From Kuafuiihalomonas sp050331295 (lineage in GTDB: Bacteria > Myxococcota > Kuafuiibacteriia > Kuafuiibacteriales > Kuafuiibacteriaceae): a DNA stretch of 64,000 nt. Under the pieces are notes generated by a model. The model saw only the letters and a list, made by a program, of their open reading frames with translations, was not told the origin of the DNA and ran no database searches. The translations under genes and the position numbers were made by a program. The stretch lies in assembly GCA_050331295.1 (NCBI GenBank), contig JBHJGZ010000004.1:248001-312000 (forward strand), written 5' to 3'. Every line of letters begins with the position of its first letter. Position 1 is the first letter of the stretch. Positions 51,678 to 60,958 of the stretch are shown here, in pieces.

Positions 51678-51766
51678 CCGCCGTTCATGCCCGGCCTCTT
51701 CGTCCGGTGCAAGGGCAGGCGTTTCGTTTGACCGTCTCACACCGGGTGGATAGTGCTCCGCCGACC

Positions 51767-53263
51767 ATGGAAGCGGGTGGAGGTCTGGACGAGATCCTGC
51801 GGGTTCGCAAGGAGAAGAGGGAACGGCTTCGAGGTCTGGGTTGGCCTCCGTACCCGAATGGCCTGCGGGTCTCTCATCAGACCGACGAAGTACGGACCGG
51901 AACCGCGCCGACCGAGCCTAGCGCCGATGATCCTCGATTTCGGCTCGGGGGACGGCTGCTCGCGATCCGAGGCATGGGCAAGGCGGTGTTTGCCGACCTC
52001 TGGGACAGTCAGGGCAAGATTCAGCTCCAGATCAAGAAGGACGTCGTGGGAGATGATATCTTCGCGAAAACCAAGCTCCTCGACATCGGCGACATCGTGG
52101 TGGTGACGGGTCCGCGGTTCGTGACTCGGCGAGGCGAGCTCACCCTGTTGGTGGAGTCCATTCAGCTCGCGACAAAGAACATGCACCCACTTCCGGATAA
52201 GCACGGCGGCCTTCAAGACCAGGAGCTCCGCTATCGTCAGCGCTACCTCGACCTCATCGTGAACAGAGAGACGCGGACTTCCTTCGAACGGCGGAGCGCT
52301 TTGATCCGATTCATCCGGCGATTCTTGGATGACCGGCAGTTCCTGGAGGTCGAAACCCCTGTTCTTCAATCGCTCTTGGGCGGGGCCGCGGCCAAGCCCT
52401 TCAGGACCCACCACAACGCCCTCGACATGGAACTCTACTGTCGAATCGCCCCGGAGCTCCATCTGAAGCGACTGGTCGTCGGGGGATTCGACCGGGTCTA
52501 CGAGGTCGGTCGGAACTTCCGGAACGAGGGGATCAGTCCTCAGCACAACCCCGAGTTCACCATGCTGGAGTTCTACATGGCATATGCGACCCACGAGGAC
52601 CTGATGGCGTTGACGGAGACCATGTTTCGGGAAGCCGCGGCCGAAGTCGTGGGTTCGACGAAAGTGGAACATGGCGGATGGAAGGAGGGAGAGTCGCCGG
52701 TCGTGATCGACTTCGAGAAACCCTTTCGAAGGCTCTCTGTGCAGGAAGGGTTGCGGGAAAAGCGACCCAAGCTCGACCTCGAAGACCGGGCGGCGATCGT
52801 GGCGGAAGCTCGGCGTCTGGAGCTCGAGATCAACGCGGCTTCCGAGTTGGGCAAGCTGCACATGGACCTTTTTGAAGCTCTATGGGAGCCGGAGCTCATC
52901 CAGCCCACCTTCGTGACCGATTTTCCCACCGCGGTATCGCCCCTGGCTCGGCGGAGTGACGAGGATCCGGACGTGACCGAGCGTTTCGAGGTGTACGTTG
53001 GCGGCCGGGAGATCGCGAACGGATTCTCGGAGCTGAATGATCCGGAAGATCAACGGGCCCGTTTTCGGGACCAGGTCGAAGCGAGGCGTCAGGGCGACGA
53101 AGAGTCCATGGACTACGACGAAGACTACTGTCATGCCCTGGAAGTAGGCTTGCCGCCGACGGCCGGCGAAGGGGTGGGTATCGACCGGTTGGCCATGCTC
53201 CTGACGAATGCGCAATCCATCCGAGATGTGATTCTGTTCCCGCTCATGAGAAAGTCAACTTGA
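51767..53263 (+). CDS. lysS: Lysyl-tRNA synthetase, class II
   Basis: A 498-residue class II enzyme. The N-terminal OB-fold binds the anticodon (GRLLAIRGMGKAVFADLWDSQGKIQLQIKKD). Motif 1 is near VETPVLQSLLGGAAAKPF, motif 2 is GRNFRNEGISPQHNPEFTMLEFYMAY and motif 3 is GEGVGIDRLAMLLTN. ATG 51767 gives the expected N-terminus; an upstream frame to 51707 is non-conserved. Its stop overlaps the next gene's start by 4 bases, coupling it to the lipoprotein-export permease, an arrangement also seen in other bacteria. Confidence 0.96.
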   Translation: MEAGGGLDEILRVRKEKRERLRGLGWPPYPNGLRVSHQTDEVRTGTAPTEPSADDPRFRLGGRLLAIRGMGKAVFADLWDSQGKIQLQIKKDVVGDDIFAKTKLLDIGDIVVVTGPRFVTRRGELTLLVESIQLATKNMHPLPDKHGGLQDQELRYRQRYLDLIVNRETRTSFERRSALIRFIRRFLDDRQFLEVETPVLQSLLGGAAAKPFRTHHNALDMELYCRIAPELHLKRLVVGGFDRVYEVGRNFRNEGISPQHNPEFTMLEFYMAYATHEDLMALTETMFREAAAEVVGSTKVEHGGWKEGESPVVIDFEKPFRRLSVQEGLREKRPKLDLEDRAAIVAEARRLELEINAASELGKLHMDLFEALWEPELIQPTFVTDFPTAVSPLARRSDEDPDVTERFEVYVGGREIANGFSELNDPEDQRARFRDQVEARRQGDEESMDYDEDYCHALEVGLPPTAGEGVGIDRLAMLLTNAQSIRDVILFPLMRKST

Positions 53264-55359
53264 CCGTTACGATGTTCGCGGCCGTCTTCACACCATTGGT
53301 GGTGTATGGCCTGGAGTGGTCCCTGAGTCTGTTGTTCGGTCGATTCGTCACCGGCGGACTCGACGACGTGACCCAGGGGGCCGGGATCGGAGCGTGGTGC
53401 GCCACCGTGGCGCTCATATCATGGGGCTTTGGAACTGGTGCCAAACGGCCCTGGGACTTGATCATCTCCGCTACGGTTCTTTGCGCCTTGGGCGCTCTCG
53501 GTCTGTTCGTGCTCCCGACGCCGGACCCGGTCTTTGCCATGGTGCATACCGTTCATGTGACCTGGCTGATACCGTTCGCAGCTTTGTGGCTCGGAGCCAT
53601 CATGAGACGGTCGGTGAAGCCAGGTTGGGTCACCGCAGCGTGGGTGGGGGCGACCTGCTGGACGATTGCGGTGCTGCTCGCCCATCGAACCGCTTCCATC
53701 ATCTTCTTCGACCCGGGAGCCACGGCTGTCAGCACGTTTCTCGCAAGCCTGCTGGCAGCCATGCTCCTGGGGTTCGGGCAGGCTGTCTTTCTTCGCCGAT
53801 TTGCGTTTCCGGAGGTTCTGGTCACCACCTTGATCATGGCCTTTGGTGTCTTTGCCTTCGTGGTGATGGAGCCGAGCCGTCTCACTTCCGCCTCGAACTC
53901 GCCCATAGAGCAGGTCTTGGTGGCCTCCGCGGTTTTTCCCGTCCTGGGACTGGGTGCGTTCGCTGTGGTCGGGGCGAGTCTCGGGTTCCTCTTCTATGGG
54001 AGTGGGCGATTCGAACCAGGGCTTCGATACGAATGGGGGGTTGCGCTCCGGTACCTCAAGGCGCATCGGCGAGACGGTTTCGTCGGGACGGTGACGGTCG
54101 TGGCGGTGCTCGGTGTGTGCCTCGGGGTGATGGCTCTGATCGTGGTCCTCTCCATCATGAGCGGATTCGAGGCGGACCTCAAGTCGAAGATCCTCGGGGC
54201 ACATGCTCACGTGGTGGTGAACAAGCACGGTGACGATTTCGAGGAGTACACCGAAGTCGAAGACCGTGTCCGGTCGATCACCGGAGTCGATTCGAGTGCA
54301 GCGTTCGTTCTGGCGGACGCGATGATTAGCACCGACATCGGCCTTTCCGGTACCCTCGTGAAGGGGGTGGACCCCCGGCGTTCCGATGCGGTGGCGGAGC
54401 TTCAAGAGAACCTGCAGAGCGGAAGCATCGAACATCTACTGCATCCCGACCAAATCCCGGGCGCATGCCCGATCCATTCGACCCGAACCTCCACCGCGAT
54501 AGGTCCGCTCGCGCGAGCTCGCGCCAACCTCCGGGAACCCGATGCGCCGAAGTGCGACCGCATCTTGCCCGGTATCATCATCGGGCGAGAGCTCTCCCGA
54601 GCGGTGAGGGCGTACGTGGGGGACGTCGTCAAGCTGGTCAGCCCGCTGAGTGACACCATCGGCCCAATGGGACCGATTCCAAAACTTCGAAAGTTTCGCG
54701 TGGCCGGAATCTTCTTTTCAGGGATGTATGAATACGATGCCAAGGGCTCGTACCTATCCATGGAGGAAGCCCAACGATTCTTTGGTCTCGGCGATCGTGT
54801 GACAGGCGTAGAGATCAAGCTCGAGCGTATCGATGACACGTCTCGCGTCGTGACCACGGTTGTGGACAGCCTGGGGGGCGAACCGTATTCGGTTCGCGAT
54901 TGGCGAGACATGAACAAGGAGCTTTTCTCGGCCCTGCTCCTGGAGAAGATCGCCATGTTCGTGGCCCTGGCGATGATTGTGATGGTGGCCTCCTTCCTCA
55001 TCATCGCTACGCTGGTGATGATCGTCCTTCAGCGGGGGAAGGAGATCGCGATCCTGAAGTCTCTCGGCGCCAGTGACGCGTCGGTGATGAAGGTCTTCGT
55101 TCTTCAAGGACTGGTAGTGGGTGTAGGCGGGGCTGTTCTCGGCGTGCTGGGAGGGATTGGCGCCTGTTGGGCCCTTCAATCCTTCGGTGTACCTTTGGAC
55201 GAGCGCGTTTTTTACATCGAGCAGCTCCCGGTGGTCATGGATCGGACGGAGATTTTGGTGATCGCCGTCGCGGCCATGACCATCAGCTACCTGGCGACGA
55301 TTTATCCGGCATTTACGGCCGCCCGTCTTCGACCGGTCGAGGGACTTCGGGATGACTGA
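53260..55359 (+). CDS. LolC/LolE-type lipoprotein-release permease with an extra N-terminal membrane domain
   Basis: A 699-residue protein. Residues 1-250 are an extra polytopic domain with about seven hydrophobic segments (LIISATVLCALGALGLFVLP; MLLGFGQAVF; VLVTTLIMAFGVFAFVVM). The standard LolC/E core starts near 255 (YEWGVALRYLKAHRRDGFVGTVTVVAVLGVCLGVMALIVVLSIMSGFEADLKSKILGAHAHV). It has the periplasmic MacB-like domain and three C-terminal helices (LQRGKEIAILKSLGASDASVMKVFVLQG; YPAFTAARLRPVEGLR). Usual family length is about 400-420 residues, so the N-terminal domain is an addition. It extracts outer-membrane lipoproteins with LolD; a single such subunit implies a homodimer. Confidence 0.92.
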   Translation: MTVTMFAAVFTPLVVYGLEWSLSLLFGRFVTGGLDDVTQGAGIGAWCATVALISWGFGTGAKRPWDLIISATVLCALGALGLFVLPTPDPVFAMVHTVHVTWLIPFAALWLGAIMRRSVKPGWVTAAWVGATCWTIAVLLAHRTASIIFFDPGATAVSTFLASLLAAMLLGFGQAVFLRRFAFPEVLVTTLIMAFGVFAFVVMEPSRLTSASNSPIEQVLVASAVFPVLGLGAFAVVGASLGFLFYGSGRFEPGLRYEWGVALRYLKAHRRDGFVGTVTVVAVLGVCLGVMALIVVLSIMSGFEADLKSKILGAHAHVVVNKHGDDFEEYTEVEDRVRSITGVDSSAAFVLADAMISTDIGLSGTLVKGVDPRRSDAVAELQENLQSGSIEHLLHPDQIPGACPIHSTRTSTAIGPLARARANLREPDAPKCDRILPGIIIGRELSRAVRAYVGDVVKLVSPLSDTIGPMGPIPKLRKFRVAGIFFSGMYEYDAKGSYLSMEEAQRFFGLGDRVTGVEIKLERIDDTSRVVTTVVDSLGGEPYSVRDWRDMNKELFSALLLEKIAMFVALAMIVMVASFLIIATLVMIVLQRGKEIAILKSLGASDASVMKVFVLQGLVVGVGGAVLGVLGGIGACWALQSFGVPLDERVFYIEQLPVVMDRTEILVIAVAAMTISYLATIYPAFTAARLRPVEGLRDD

Positions 55360-56035
55360 GCCACTGGTCCAGGTCCGAGACTTGGTCAAAGACTACTGGC
55401 TCGAAGGGCAACGGATCCAGGTGCTCCGCGGATTATCGGTCGACATTCACGAAGGAGAACGACTCTCCATCATCGGGCCTTCGGGAAGCGGCAAGTCGAC
55501 GTTCCTTCACGTGGTCGGCACGCTGGATACGCCGAGCCAGGGAACGGTGTTCATTGGGGGCCAGGACGTCTCCAGCCTCAACTCCGGAGCGTTGGCTGCT
55601 TTTCGAAACCGTACCATCGGCTTTGTGTTTCAGTTTCACCACTTACTGCCCGAGTTCTCGGCGCTCGAGAATGTTTGCCTCCCGGCTCTGATTCAACGGA
55701 TGTCTCAAGCCGACGCCGAGCGGAGAGCGGTCGAGATTCTGGAAGATGTGGGGCTCGGGCATCGGCTACACCATCGGCCCGGGGAGCTCTCGGGGGGTGA
55801 ACAGCAGCGAGTTTCCATCGCGAGAGCACTGATTATGCAGCCGAAGTTGCTCCTGGCGGATGAGCCCACGGGAAATCTGGACGAGCGGAGCGCAGACGGC
55901 ATCCACGAGCTTCTCGAACGGATGAATGACCAAATGGGCTTGACGGTCGTTCTCGTCACGCACCGATCGGAACTCGCCCAACGCATGCCTCGGCGCCTCC
56001 TGATGCAAGAGGGGATCCTGGTGCCGGCTGCATAG
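55352..56035 (+). CDS. lolD: Lipoprotein-releasing ABC transporter ATPase
   Basis: A 227-residue ATPase of the MacB/LolD family. Walker A GPSGSGKST, Q-loop FVFQFHHLLPEFSALENVCLPALI (HHLLPEF is typical of LolD), signature LSGGEQQRVSIARAL, Walker B LLLADEPTGNLD and His switch VTHRSELAQRMPRRLLMQEG. Its ATG overlaps the permease stop by 8 bases. It powers transfer of lipoproteins to LolA, in keeping with the many lipoproteins in this window. Confidence 0.95.
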   Translation: MTEPLVQVRDLVKDYWLEGQRIQVLRGLSVDIHEGERLSIIGPSGSGKSTFLHVVGTLDTPSQGTVFIGGQDVSSLNSGALAAFRNRTIGFVFQFHHLLPEFSALENVCLPALIQRMSQADAERRAVEILEDVGLGHRLHHRPGELSGGEQQRVSIARALIMQPKLLLADEPTGNLDERSADGIHELLERMNDQMGLTVVLVTHRSELAQRMPRRLLMQEGILVPAA

Positions 56036-56041
56036 GGTGCG

Positions 56042-57832
56042 CTATCCGAGCCAGCCGCGCTTCGTCTTCTTGCGTCCCTTGCGGAGCTGAGCCAGGCGAA
56101 CCTCACTCGCTGCTTCGGAATGGTTCGGAATCTCGGTCAGCACGCGCTGATAGTGTCTCGTAGCGTCGTCCATCTTGCCCAAGGCCTTGTACAATTGAGC
56201 GAGCACCAAGTGCGTGGTGGCGCTCGGCTTTTGCTCCAGGAAGGGGAGCACCTTCTCAACGGCCTCTCGAGCACCCTTCTGCGGATTGGGCCCCGCTTCG
56301 GCCAAGTAGGCCGCCTGGTGGCGAACGACCTGATAGTCGGGCTCTGGGTAGAGCTCGATCGCGTGGTCCAACAGCTCTATCGCCTCTTCGTACTTTCGGA
56401 CCCGAATCAGAATCTCGGCTTTCTTGAAGGAGGTTTCGGCTTGGACGATTCGTTGGGCTTGCTTCTCTTCTTCCAAGAAGTCGGCGCTGCCAGAAGCCAG
56501 GGCTTCCTGGTACCGACGGCGCCGATTCGGCGTTCCGATCGCGTCGAAGGCTTCACTGATTTTGGTGAACATCGCTTCTCGGGCTTTTCGCAGCGGCGGA
56601 TGGGCCTCGAGCCGAAGACCATCAGGATGGTAGCGGCGCGCCAGCTCCGTATAATGATTTCGGATCTCATCGCTGTCGCTGGTCGCATCGACTCCGAGGA
56701 TCTGAAAGTAGTCTAGGCCTTCGATTCGGGAGAGCTCCTTTTCGATCTCTTCGGATTCCTTCCGTTCCTTCTCCTCGAGCGGATCTCGACCCAAGGCGAA
56801 GATCCCGGCTTCGATTCCGAAGAACACCAGACGTTCCGCCGTCATTTGCATTTCGGGTGAGCTGGCGATGTCTCGCGCGAGATGCTCGAGGCTTCGGACA
56901 CCGTTGATGGCGTTGAGAATCCGAAGTTCTTTCGACTTCAAGTTGAAGTCTTCGATCTCGAAGTGTTCGAAAGGGGCCAGCATCAAGGGCCTGGAACGCT
57001 GCGCTTCGAGGGCTTCTCGAACACGGGTCGGGTTGACCACACGAACAGCCTCTGGAAACAGGTCGAAACGGTGAAAGTCGAGAGGAACGGTCGGTGGCTG
57101 GGGCGGCCGTAAATCGAGGTGAATTGGACGGTCTCGCTCGAAAACCAGAGCTCCCAGGACCGAGAGGGCCCAATTCTTCAAAGCTTCGACGAACGCATCC
57201 CCGGGAATGAATCCCAGTGCCACCAGCGCCGCGCCGAGGTCGTTTCCCAATGACGGGGCACGCACGATCGCTTGGGCGATGGATTCGGGTGTGACGAGCT
57301 TGGTTCGAAGCAAGAAGGCCTGCAGATCGAGTTTGGGGTCCGCTGTTTCCAACCCGATCAGACGGCCGTCCTTCAAGCTGAGCTGGATCAGTCCCTCTTC
57401 CCGTTCCACGCGGAGCTCGGCATCCAGTCGCAAAGCGGCCAGGCGGATGAGCCGACCCAAGATCGGATCGCTACCACTCGCCAAAGCTTGAAGCTCGGAT
57501 GCGCCGGTTTCCGGCTCTTCGGGTCGCCGAGAGAAGGTTTCCCAGTGGTGCTGCCCTTTAGCGAGCTGCTGCTTCACCCGGTCCAAATGGACGAACAGTT
57601 CAGGCCAGTCCATCAGGGGACGAAAACGTCGGCCACTCTCCGACAGCGGTGTCTCGCCGTCGATCACCCGCGCGTCGAAGAGAATCTCCAGCCACTGAAG
57701 GGCCAATGGTCCTACCGGGGCGCCTTCTTGGCTGCGCATGTAGTATGCCTTGGGCAACCCCACAGAGGCATCCTCCGAGCCCTCGGACCGTGGGTCAACG
57801 TCTCGACTCCAAGGCGCGGAGAGCCTATTCAT
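56042..57832 (-). CDS. J-domain protein with GYF-like, DUF4388-like and TPR modules
   Basis: A 596-residue cytoplasmic protein. The N-terminal module resembles a GYF_2 domain (YYMRSQEGAPVGPLALQWLEILFDARVI). A DUF4388-like region lies at about 115-230 (LIRLAALRLDAELRVEREEGLIQLSLKDGRLIGLETADP). A J domain near 375-440 keeps the HPD motif (RRYHPDGLR) needed to stimulate DnaK. TPR-like helices close the protein. The start is uncertain: GTG 57763 has a much better ribosome-binding site (GGAGG, 8 bases) than ATG 57832, which lies only 5 bases from the divergent gene. It may recruit DnaK to a signalling or motility complex. Confidence 0.85.
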   Translation of the reverse strand: MNRLSAPWSRDVDPRSEGSEDASVGLPKAYYMRSQEGAPVGPLALQWLEILFDARVIDGETPLSESGRRFRPLMDWPELFVHLDRVKQQLAKGQHHWETFSRRPEEPETGASELQALASGSDPILGRLIRLAALRLDAELRVEREEGLIQLSLKDGRLIGLETADPKLDLQAFLLRTKLVTPESIAQAIVRAPSLGNDLGAALVALGFIPGDAFVEALKNWALSVLGALVFERDRPIHLDLRPPQPPTVPLDFHRFDLFPEAVRVVNPTRVREALEAQRSRPLMLAPFEHFEIEDFNLKSKELRILNAINGVRSLEHLARDIASSPEMQMTAERLVFFGIEAGIFALGRDPLEEKERKESEEIEKELSRIEGLDYFQILGVDATSDSDEIRNHYTELARRYHPDGLRLEAHPPLRKAREAMFTKISEAFDAIGTPNRRRRYQEALASGSADFLEEEKQAQRIVQAETSFKKAEILIRVRKYEEAIELLDHAIELYPEPDYQVVRHQAAYLAEAGPNPQKGAREAVEKVLPFLEQKPSATTHLVLAQLYKALGKMDDATRHYQRVLTEIPNHSEAASEVRLAQLRKGRKKTKRGWLG

Positions 57833-57837
57833 GGTGC

Positions 57838-58743
57838 ATGGCTGGTTTCACGCTGGGGGCGCTGCTTTTCTTGGCGATGACGACAGCATCGGCCGACGAT
57901 TCGGGCCCAGAGCCTCGGATCGCGCACCGGGTGGAACCGGTGGGTGAGGCTCGGGTGGATTGGACGGCGCTTTCATTGTCGGTGGTGGGCACCGGCGAAG
58001 GATCGGGACGTGCCACCATCGCGAAAGCTCGCCTGCAGGCGAGCCATGCCGCCCGAGCCGACGCCGAAACCCGTCTTTTGACCTCTCTGGGAAGTCTCCG
58101 TCTGGGCAGAGCGGACGGAGGAGCGTCGAGACTGACGGACGACGCAGTGCGTACACGGCTGAAGGGGCTCTTTCCCCTGTGCCATACGGACCGCGAACGT
58201 TTCCTGGCGGATGGGGCAGTTCGACTCACGCTCACTTGTCCGCTCGGTCGGGGCTTCTCTTACGCCTTGCGACACCGGACTTCCCGGGACGCTCCGGACA
58301 CACCATCTTCGGCGTTCGGCTCTGAAGTTCAAACGATGGGGGCCAACCACAGCAGCGAGGAGCCGCCTGCCAGTTCCCTGATCCTGGTGGTGGATGAAGC
58401 GGTGGTGCCATCTCTCTTTCCGGAGGTCTGGACGACGTCGGGCGGCGTTGTGGTGGACGGACGCCTGGCCGGTCCCGAGGCCAGCTTTCAGCGTGGTTTC
58501 GTCTCCTTCGTGTCGACGGAAGCCCAAGCTCGCAGCCGTCCTCGGGCGGGGCCACACCCCAAGGTCCTGAAGGCTTCGGGGGTGGATGCGGCGGAACCTA
58601 CACGGATCATTGTCGAGGACACGGTGGCCGAGGCGTTCCGGACGTATGTCCACTTGCTGGCGCAGGGGAGATTCATCATCGCGTCACCCCGGTCTTCGGG
58701 CGAACTCGGTGGCTCCGAGGGCTCCATCGAAGAAGGGTCCTGA
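57838..58743 (+). CDS. Hypothetical exported protein
   Basis: A 301-residue protein starting at ATG 57838 with a signal peptide (MAGFTLGALLFLAMTTASADD). The early helix ATIAKARLQASHAARADAETRLLTSLGSL recalls the LPP20/FlgT-like N-terminal module. A cysteine pair (FPLCHTDRERFLADGAVRLTLTC) may form a disulfide. A second part (SLILVVDEAVVPSLFPEVWTTSGGVVVDG) resembles the second half of LPP20-like proteins. The start is almost back-to-back with the divergent J-domain gene. The assignment is tentative. Confidence 0.6.
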   Translation: MAGFTLGALLFLAMTTASADDSGPEPRIAHRVEPVGEARVDWTALSLSVVGTGEGSGRATIAKARLQASHAARADAETRLLTSLGSLRLGRADGGASRLTDDAVRTRLKGLFPLCHTDRERFLADGAVRLTLTCPLGRGFSYALRHRTSRDAPDTPSSAFGSEVQTMGANHSSEEPPASSLILVVDEAVVPSLFPEVWTTSGGVVVDGRLAGPEASFQRGFVSFVSTEAQARSRPRAGPHPKVLKASGVDAAEPTRIIVEDTVAEAFRTYVHLLAQGRFIIASPRSSGELGGSEGSIEEGS

Positions 58744-58798
58744 ATCACCGGCCGCGAACCGATCGGAACGGGCGATGTGCGGGTCGCGGTCTGTTGGG

Positions 58799-60958
58799 CT
58801 ACGGTGTGTAGTTCGTCCGCCGCGCGTCGTTTCGAAAACTGGACCAAGCCTGACTATCCATCTTCCCGCCGTTCGTCCGAACGCCGATCAACGTTCGGGA
58901 CCCTCGAGAGATGATGAGAATGCCGTCCTCTCGCAGCAGCGGTACGGTGCCGGTAAAGGAATTGACCGTATCTTCCAACGTCCATCGAATGGCTCCACCG
59001 GGTTCGATGGCCCAGAACCGATTGCCGTATCCGACGTACGCGACGCCATCGTCCGCGACCGTTGGATAGGGATCATCTCCGAAGTCCTCGTGCCGCGCGT
59101 CGAATTCATTGAATGGGAACGAGTAAGGGAGCGCCGTGGCGCTCAAGACTTGGCCCTCCCGATTCAGTTCTACCCAGTCCAGGCCCTGTGGTGGTCCGTT
59201 TCGCTGTCTGCGCTCCATCATCAAGAGGATGCGTCCGTCCGAAGAAATCACTGGGTCGGTCCGCGGAACGTAATCCTGCCTGGGCTCGGCCGGAAATCGG
59301 AAGACTTCGGTCCCGTCGAGGAGCTCCACGCCCACCAACTGCCGGTTGGAGGTGGGGTCGAGGGGGGCGCCGGTCCGCACGACTCCCAGGTTCAGGGTGG
59401 TAGAAAGTGCCATCTCTTTGGGAATGAATGGTGTGAGTTGACTCCACACCAAAGCTCCCGTGGCGAAGTCCAGCGCGCCGAATCGCCCCTCGCTCCAAAA
59501 CAAGACCCGGGGCCCTGCTACGCCGAGAAACTCCGCCCAATCGCCGGTGTTGCGGGTGTTTTGCCAAAGGCGTACGCCCTCTCGGTCGAAGCGTACGATA
59601 TTCAAGGTATCGCTGCTGCCTTGACCCGTGGGCGGCTGAATGACGCCGAAGATGAAAGACCCGTCGGGGGTCAACGACCATCCCGTTTCTCCGCCCAAGG
59701 TCCCGATGGAAGAGCTGACGGCGTCTCCGTTGGGGCTCAGCCGGTAACGGGTCGTCTCGGGTCGGAATCCATTCTCCTGAAGCTGGCGCACTCCGACGAT
59801 GACCTCCACGCCTCCGCTTGCATCGATCTGGAGCGCTCGACGCACGAAGCGCACCAAGGAGTTCGTGTTGTCCGGAAGGTAGGTGAAGCTGAAGGCCTCG
59901 GTACCGCACTGGGCGTACGCGGTGATATCGTGGATGAGTCCTCCATCGTTTCGAGTGAGATGGTCGAGGCCTACGACGACGCCCTCCGGGGTCATGCTCA
60001 CTTCGCGCCGATGAAGAAAGGCGGGGGTGGGCCAGGGCTGCAGGCCGATCTCGAAAACGATCTGGCCCTCTTCGGCTCGGTCGATGATGTTTTCGCCGAC
60101 GCACCGACCCGACTGGCAAGAAGTGGCGACGGTACAGCTGTTTCCGTCGTCACAAGGGGTGTCGTCCGGAAGCGGGACACCCACGCATTCGCCAGCCAAA
60201 CAGGCATCCAACGTCGAGCACATGTCGCCGTCATCGCATTCGGTGCCGGCAACCACGGGTTCATGGAGACAGCCTGCTTCCGAGCATGCGTCTGCCGTGC
60301 ACGGGTTGCCGTCGTCGCACGCGGAGTCGTCGGGTTGAAAGACGCACTCTCCATCCGACTGACGACACGAATCTCGGGTGCAGATGTTTCCGTCCCCGCA
60401 GGCCTTGGGGCGGCCGAGGCAGACACCTTCGGAGCAGACGGAGTCCACGATGCAGCGGTCAGCCGACGTGCAGGGGGTGCCATCCGCGAACTCGATGATG
60501 CAGGTATTGGACTCCGGGTCGAACCGATTGTTGGTGCACGGATTCCCATCGTCGCATTCGGGCTGTTCGATACCGGTCAGTCGAACCTCGGCATCGGCGT
60601 CACCGGCGTCGCTGCGAAAGCGAAGCTCGGCCGCGTATGGGACGGGTGCATCGGGGCGAGCTTCGATCGTGACGTTCACGGTGCCTCCGGGCGGCAGCGT
60701 GGTTTCGACATCGAACGGAACTCCGAAGATGCTCGGGCCGTCTATCTCGACTCCGAGAAGTTCGAGGGGGCGGCTCCCTCGGTTCGTAACGGTGAACTCC
60801 GCCTCGACCGTGACGCCGACGGTGACGGTCTGAAGGTCCACCATCGGGGGGGCGACCTCCAAAAGCGCACTGACGGGGGCGAGTCCCCCATCATCGGGGC
60901 AGCTGGTCAGCAGAACGAGAAAGGATAGATAGCGAAGTCGCTTCATAAAGAGTCTCAT
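58799..60958 (-). CDS. Cysteine-rich lipoprotein with ASH-like domain and beta-propeller-like region (second copy)
   Basis: A 719-residue lipoprotein (lipobox LTSC, Cys20). Residues 30-130 form an Ig/ASH-like domain (LEVAPPMVDLQTVTVGVTVEAEFTVTNRGSRPLELLGVEI), as in choice-of-anchor proteins. About five cysteine-rich repeats of the CDDGNPCT type follow (CDDGNPCTNNRFD, ACGDGNICTRDSC, CDDGNPCTADAC, CDDGDMCSTLDAC, CDDGNSCTVATSC), each probably making internal disulfides. The C-terminal half has repeated beta blades (LVWSQLTPF; VGVELLDGTEVFRFPAE; GGAIRWTLEDTV), resembling a PQQ-type propeller. Its ATG overlaps the stop of its paralogue. Such proteins are typical of Myxococcota surfaces. Confidence 0.85.
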   Translation of the reverse strand: MRLFMKRLRYLSFLVLLTSCPDDGGLAPVSALLEVAPPMVDLQTVTVGVTVEAEFTVTNRGSRPLELLGVEIDGPSIFGVPFDVETTLPPGGTVNVTIEARPDAPVPYAAELRFRSDAGDADAEVRLTGIEQPECDDGNPCTNNRFDPESNTCIIEFADGTPCTSADRCIVDSVCSEGVCLGRPKACGDGNICTRDSCRQSDGECVFQPDDSACDDGNPCTADACSEAGCLHEPVVAGTECDDGDMCSTLDACLAGECVGVPLPDDTPCDDGNSCTVATSCQSGRCVGENIIDRAEEGQIVFEIGLQPWPTPAFLHRREVSMTPEGVVVGLDHLTRNDGGLIHDITAYAQCGTEAFSFTYLPDNTNSLVRFVRRALQIDASGGVEVIVGVRQLQENGFRPETTRYRLSPNGDAVSSSIGTLGGETGWSLTPDGSFIFGVIQPPTGQGSSDTLNIVRFDREGVRLWQNTRNTGDWAEFLGVAGPRVLFWSEGRFGALDFATGALVWSQLTPFIPKEMALSTTLNLGVVRTGAPLDPTSNRQLVGVELLDGTEVFRFPAEPRQDYVPRTDPVISSDGRILLMMERRQRNGPPQGLDWVELNREGQVLSATALPYSFPFNEFDARHEDFGDDPYPTVADDGVAYVGYGNRFWAIEPGGAIRWTLEDTVNSFTGTVPLLREDGILIISRGSRTLIGVRTNGGKMDSQAWSSFRNDARRTNYTP

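Noticed and set aside
58586..60928. 780-residue plus-strand frame opposite the cysteine-rich lipoprotein
   Set aside because: The opposite strand has a lipobox, an ASH-like domain and regular cysteine repeats; this frame has none of these.
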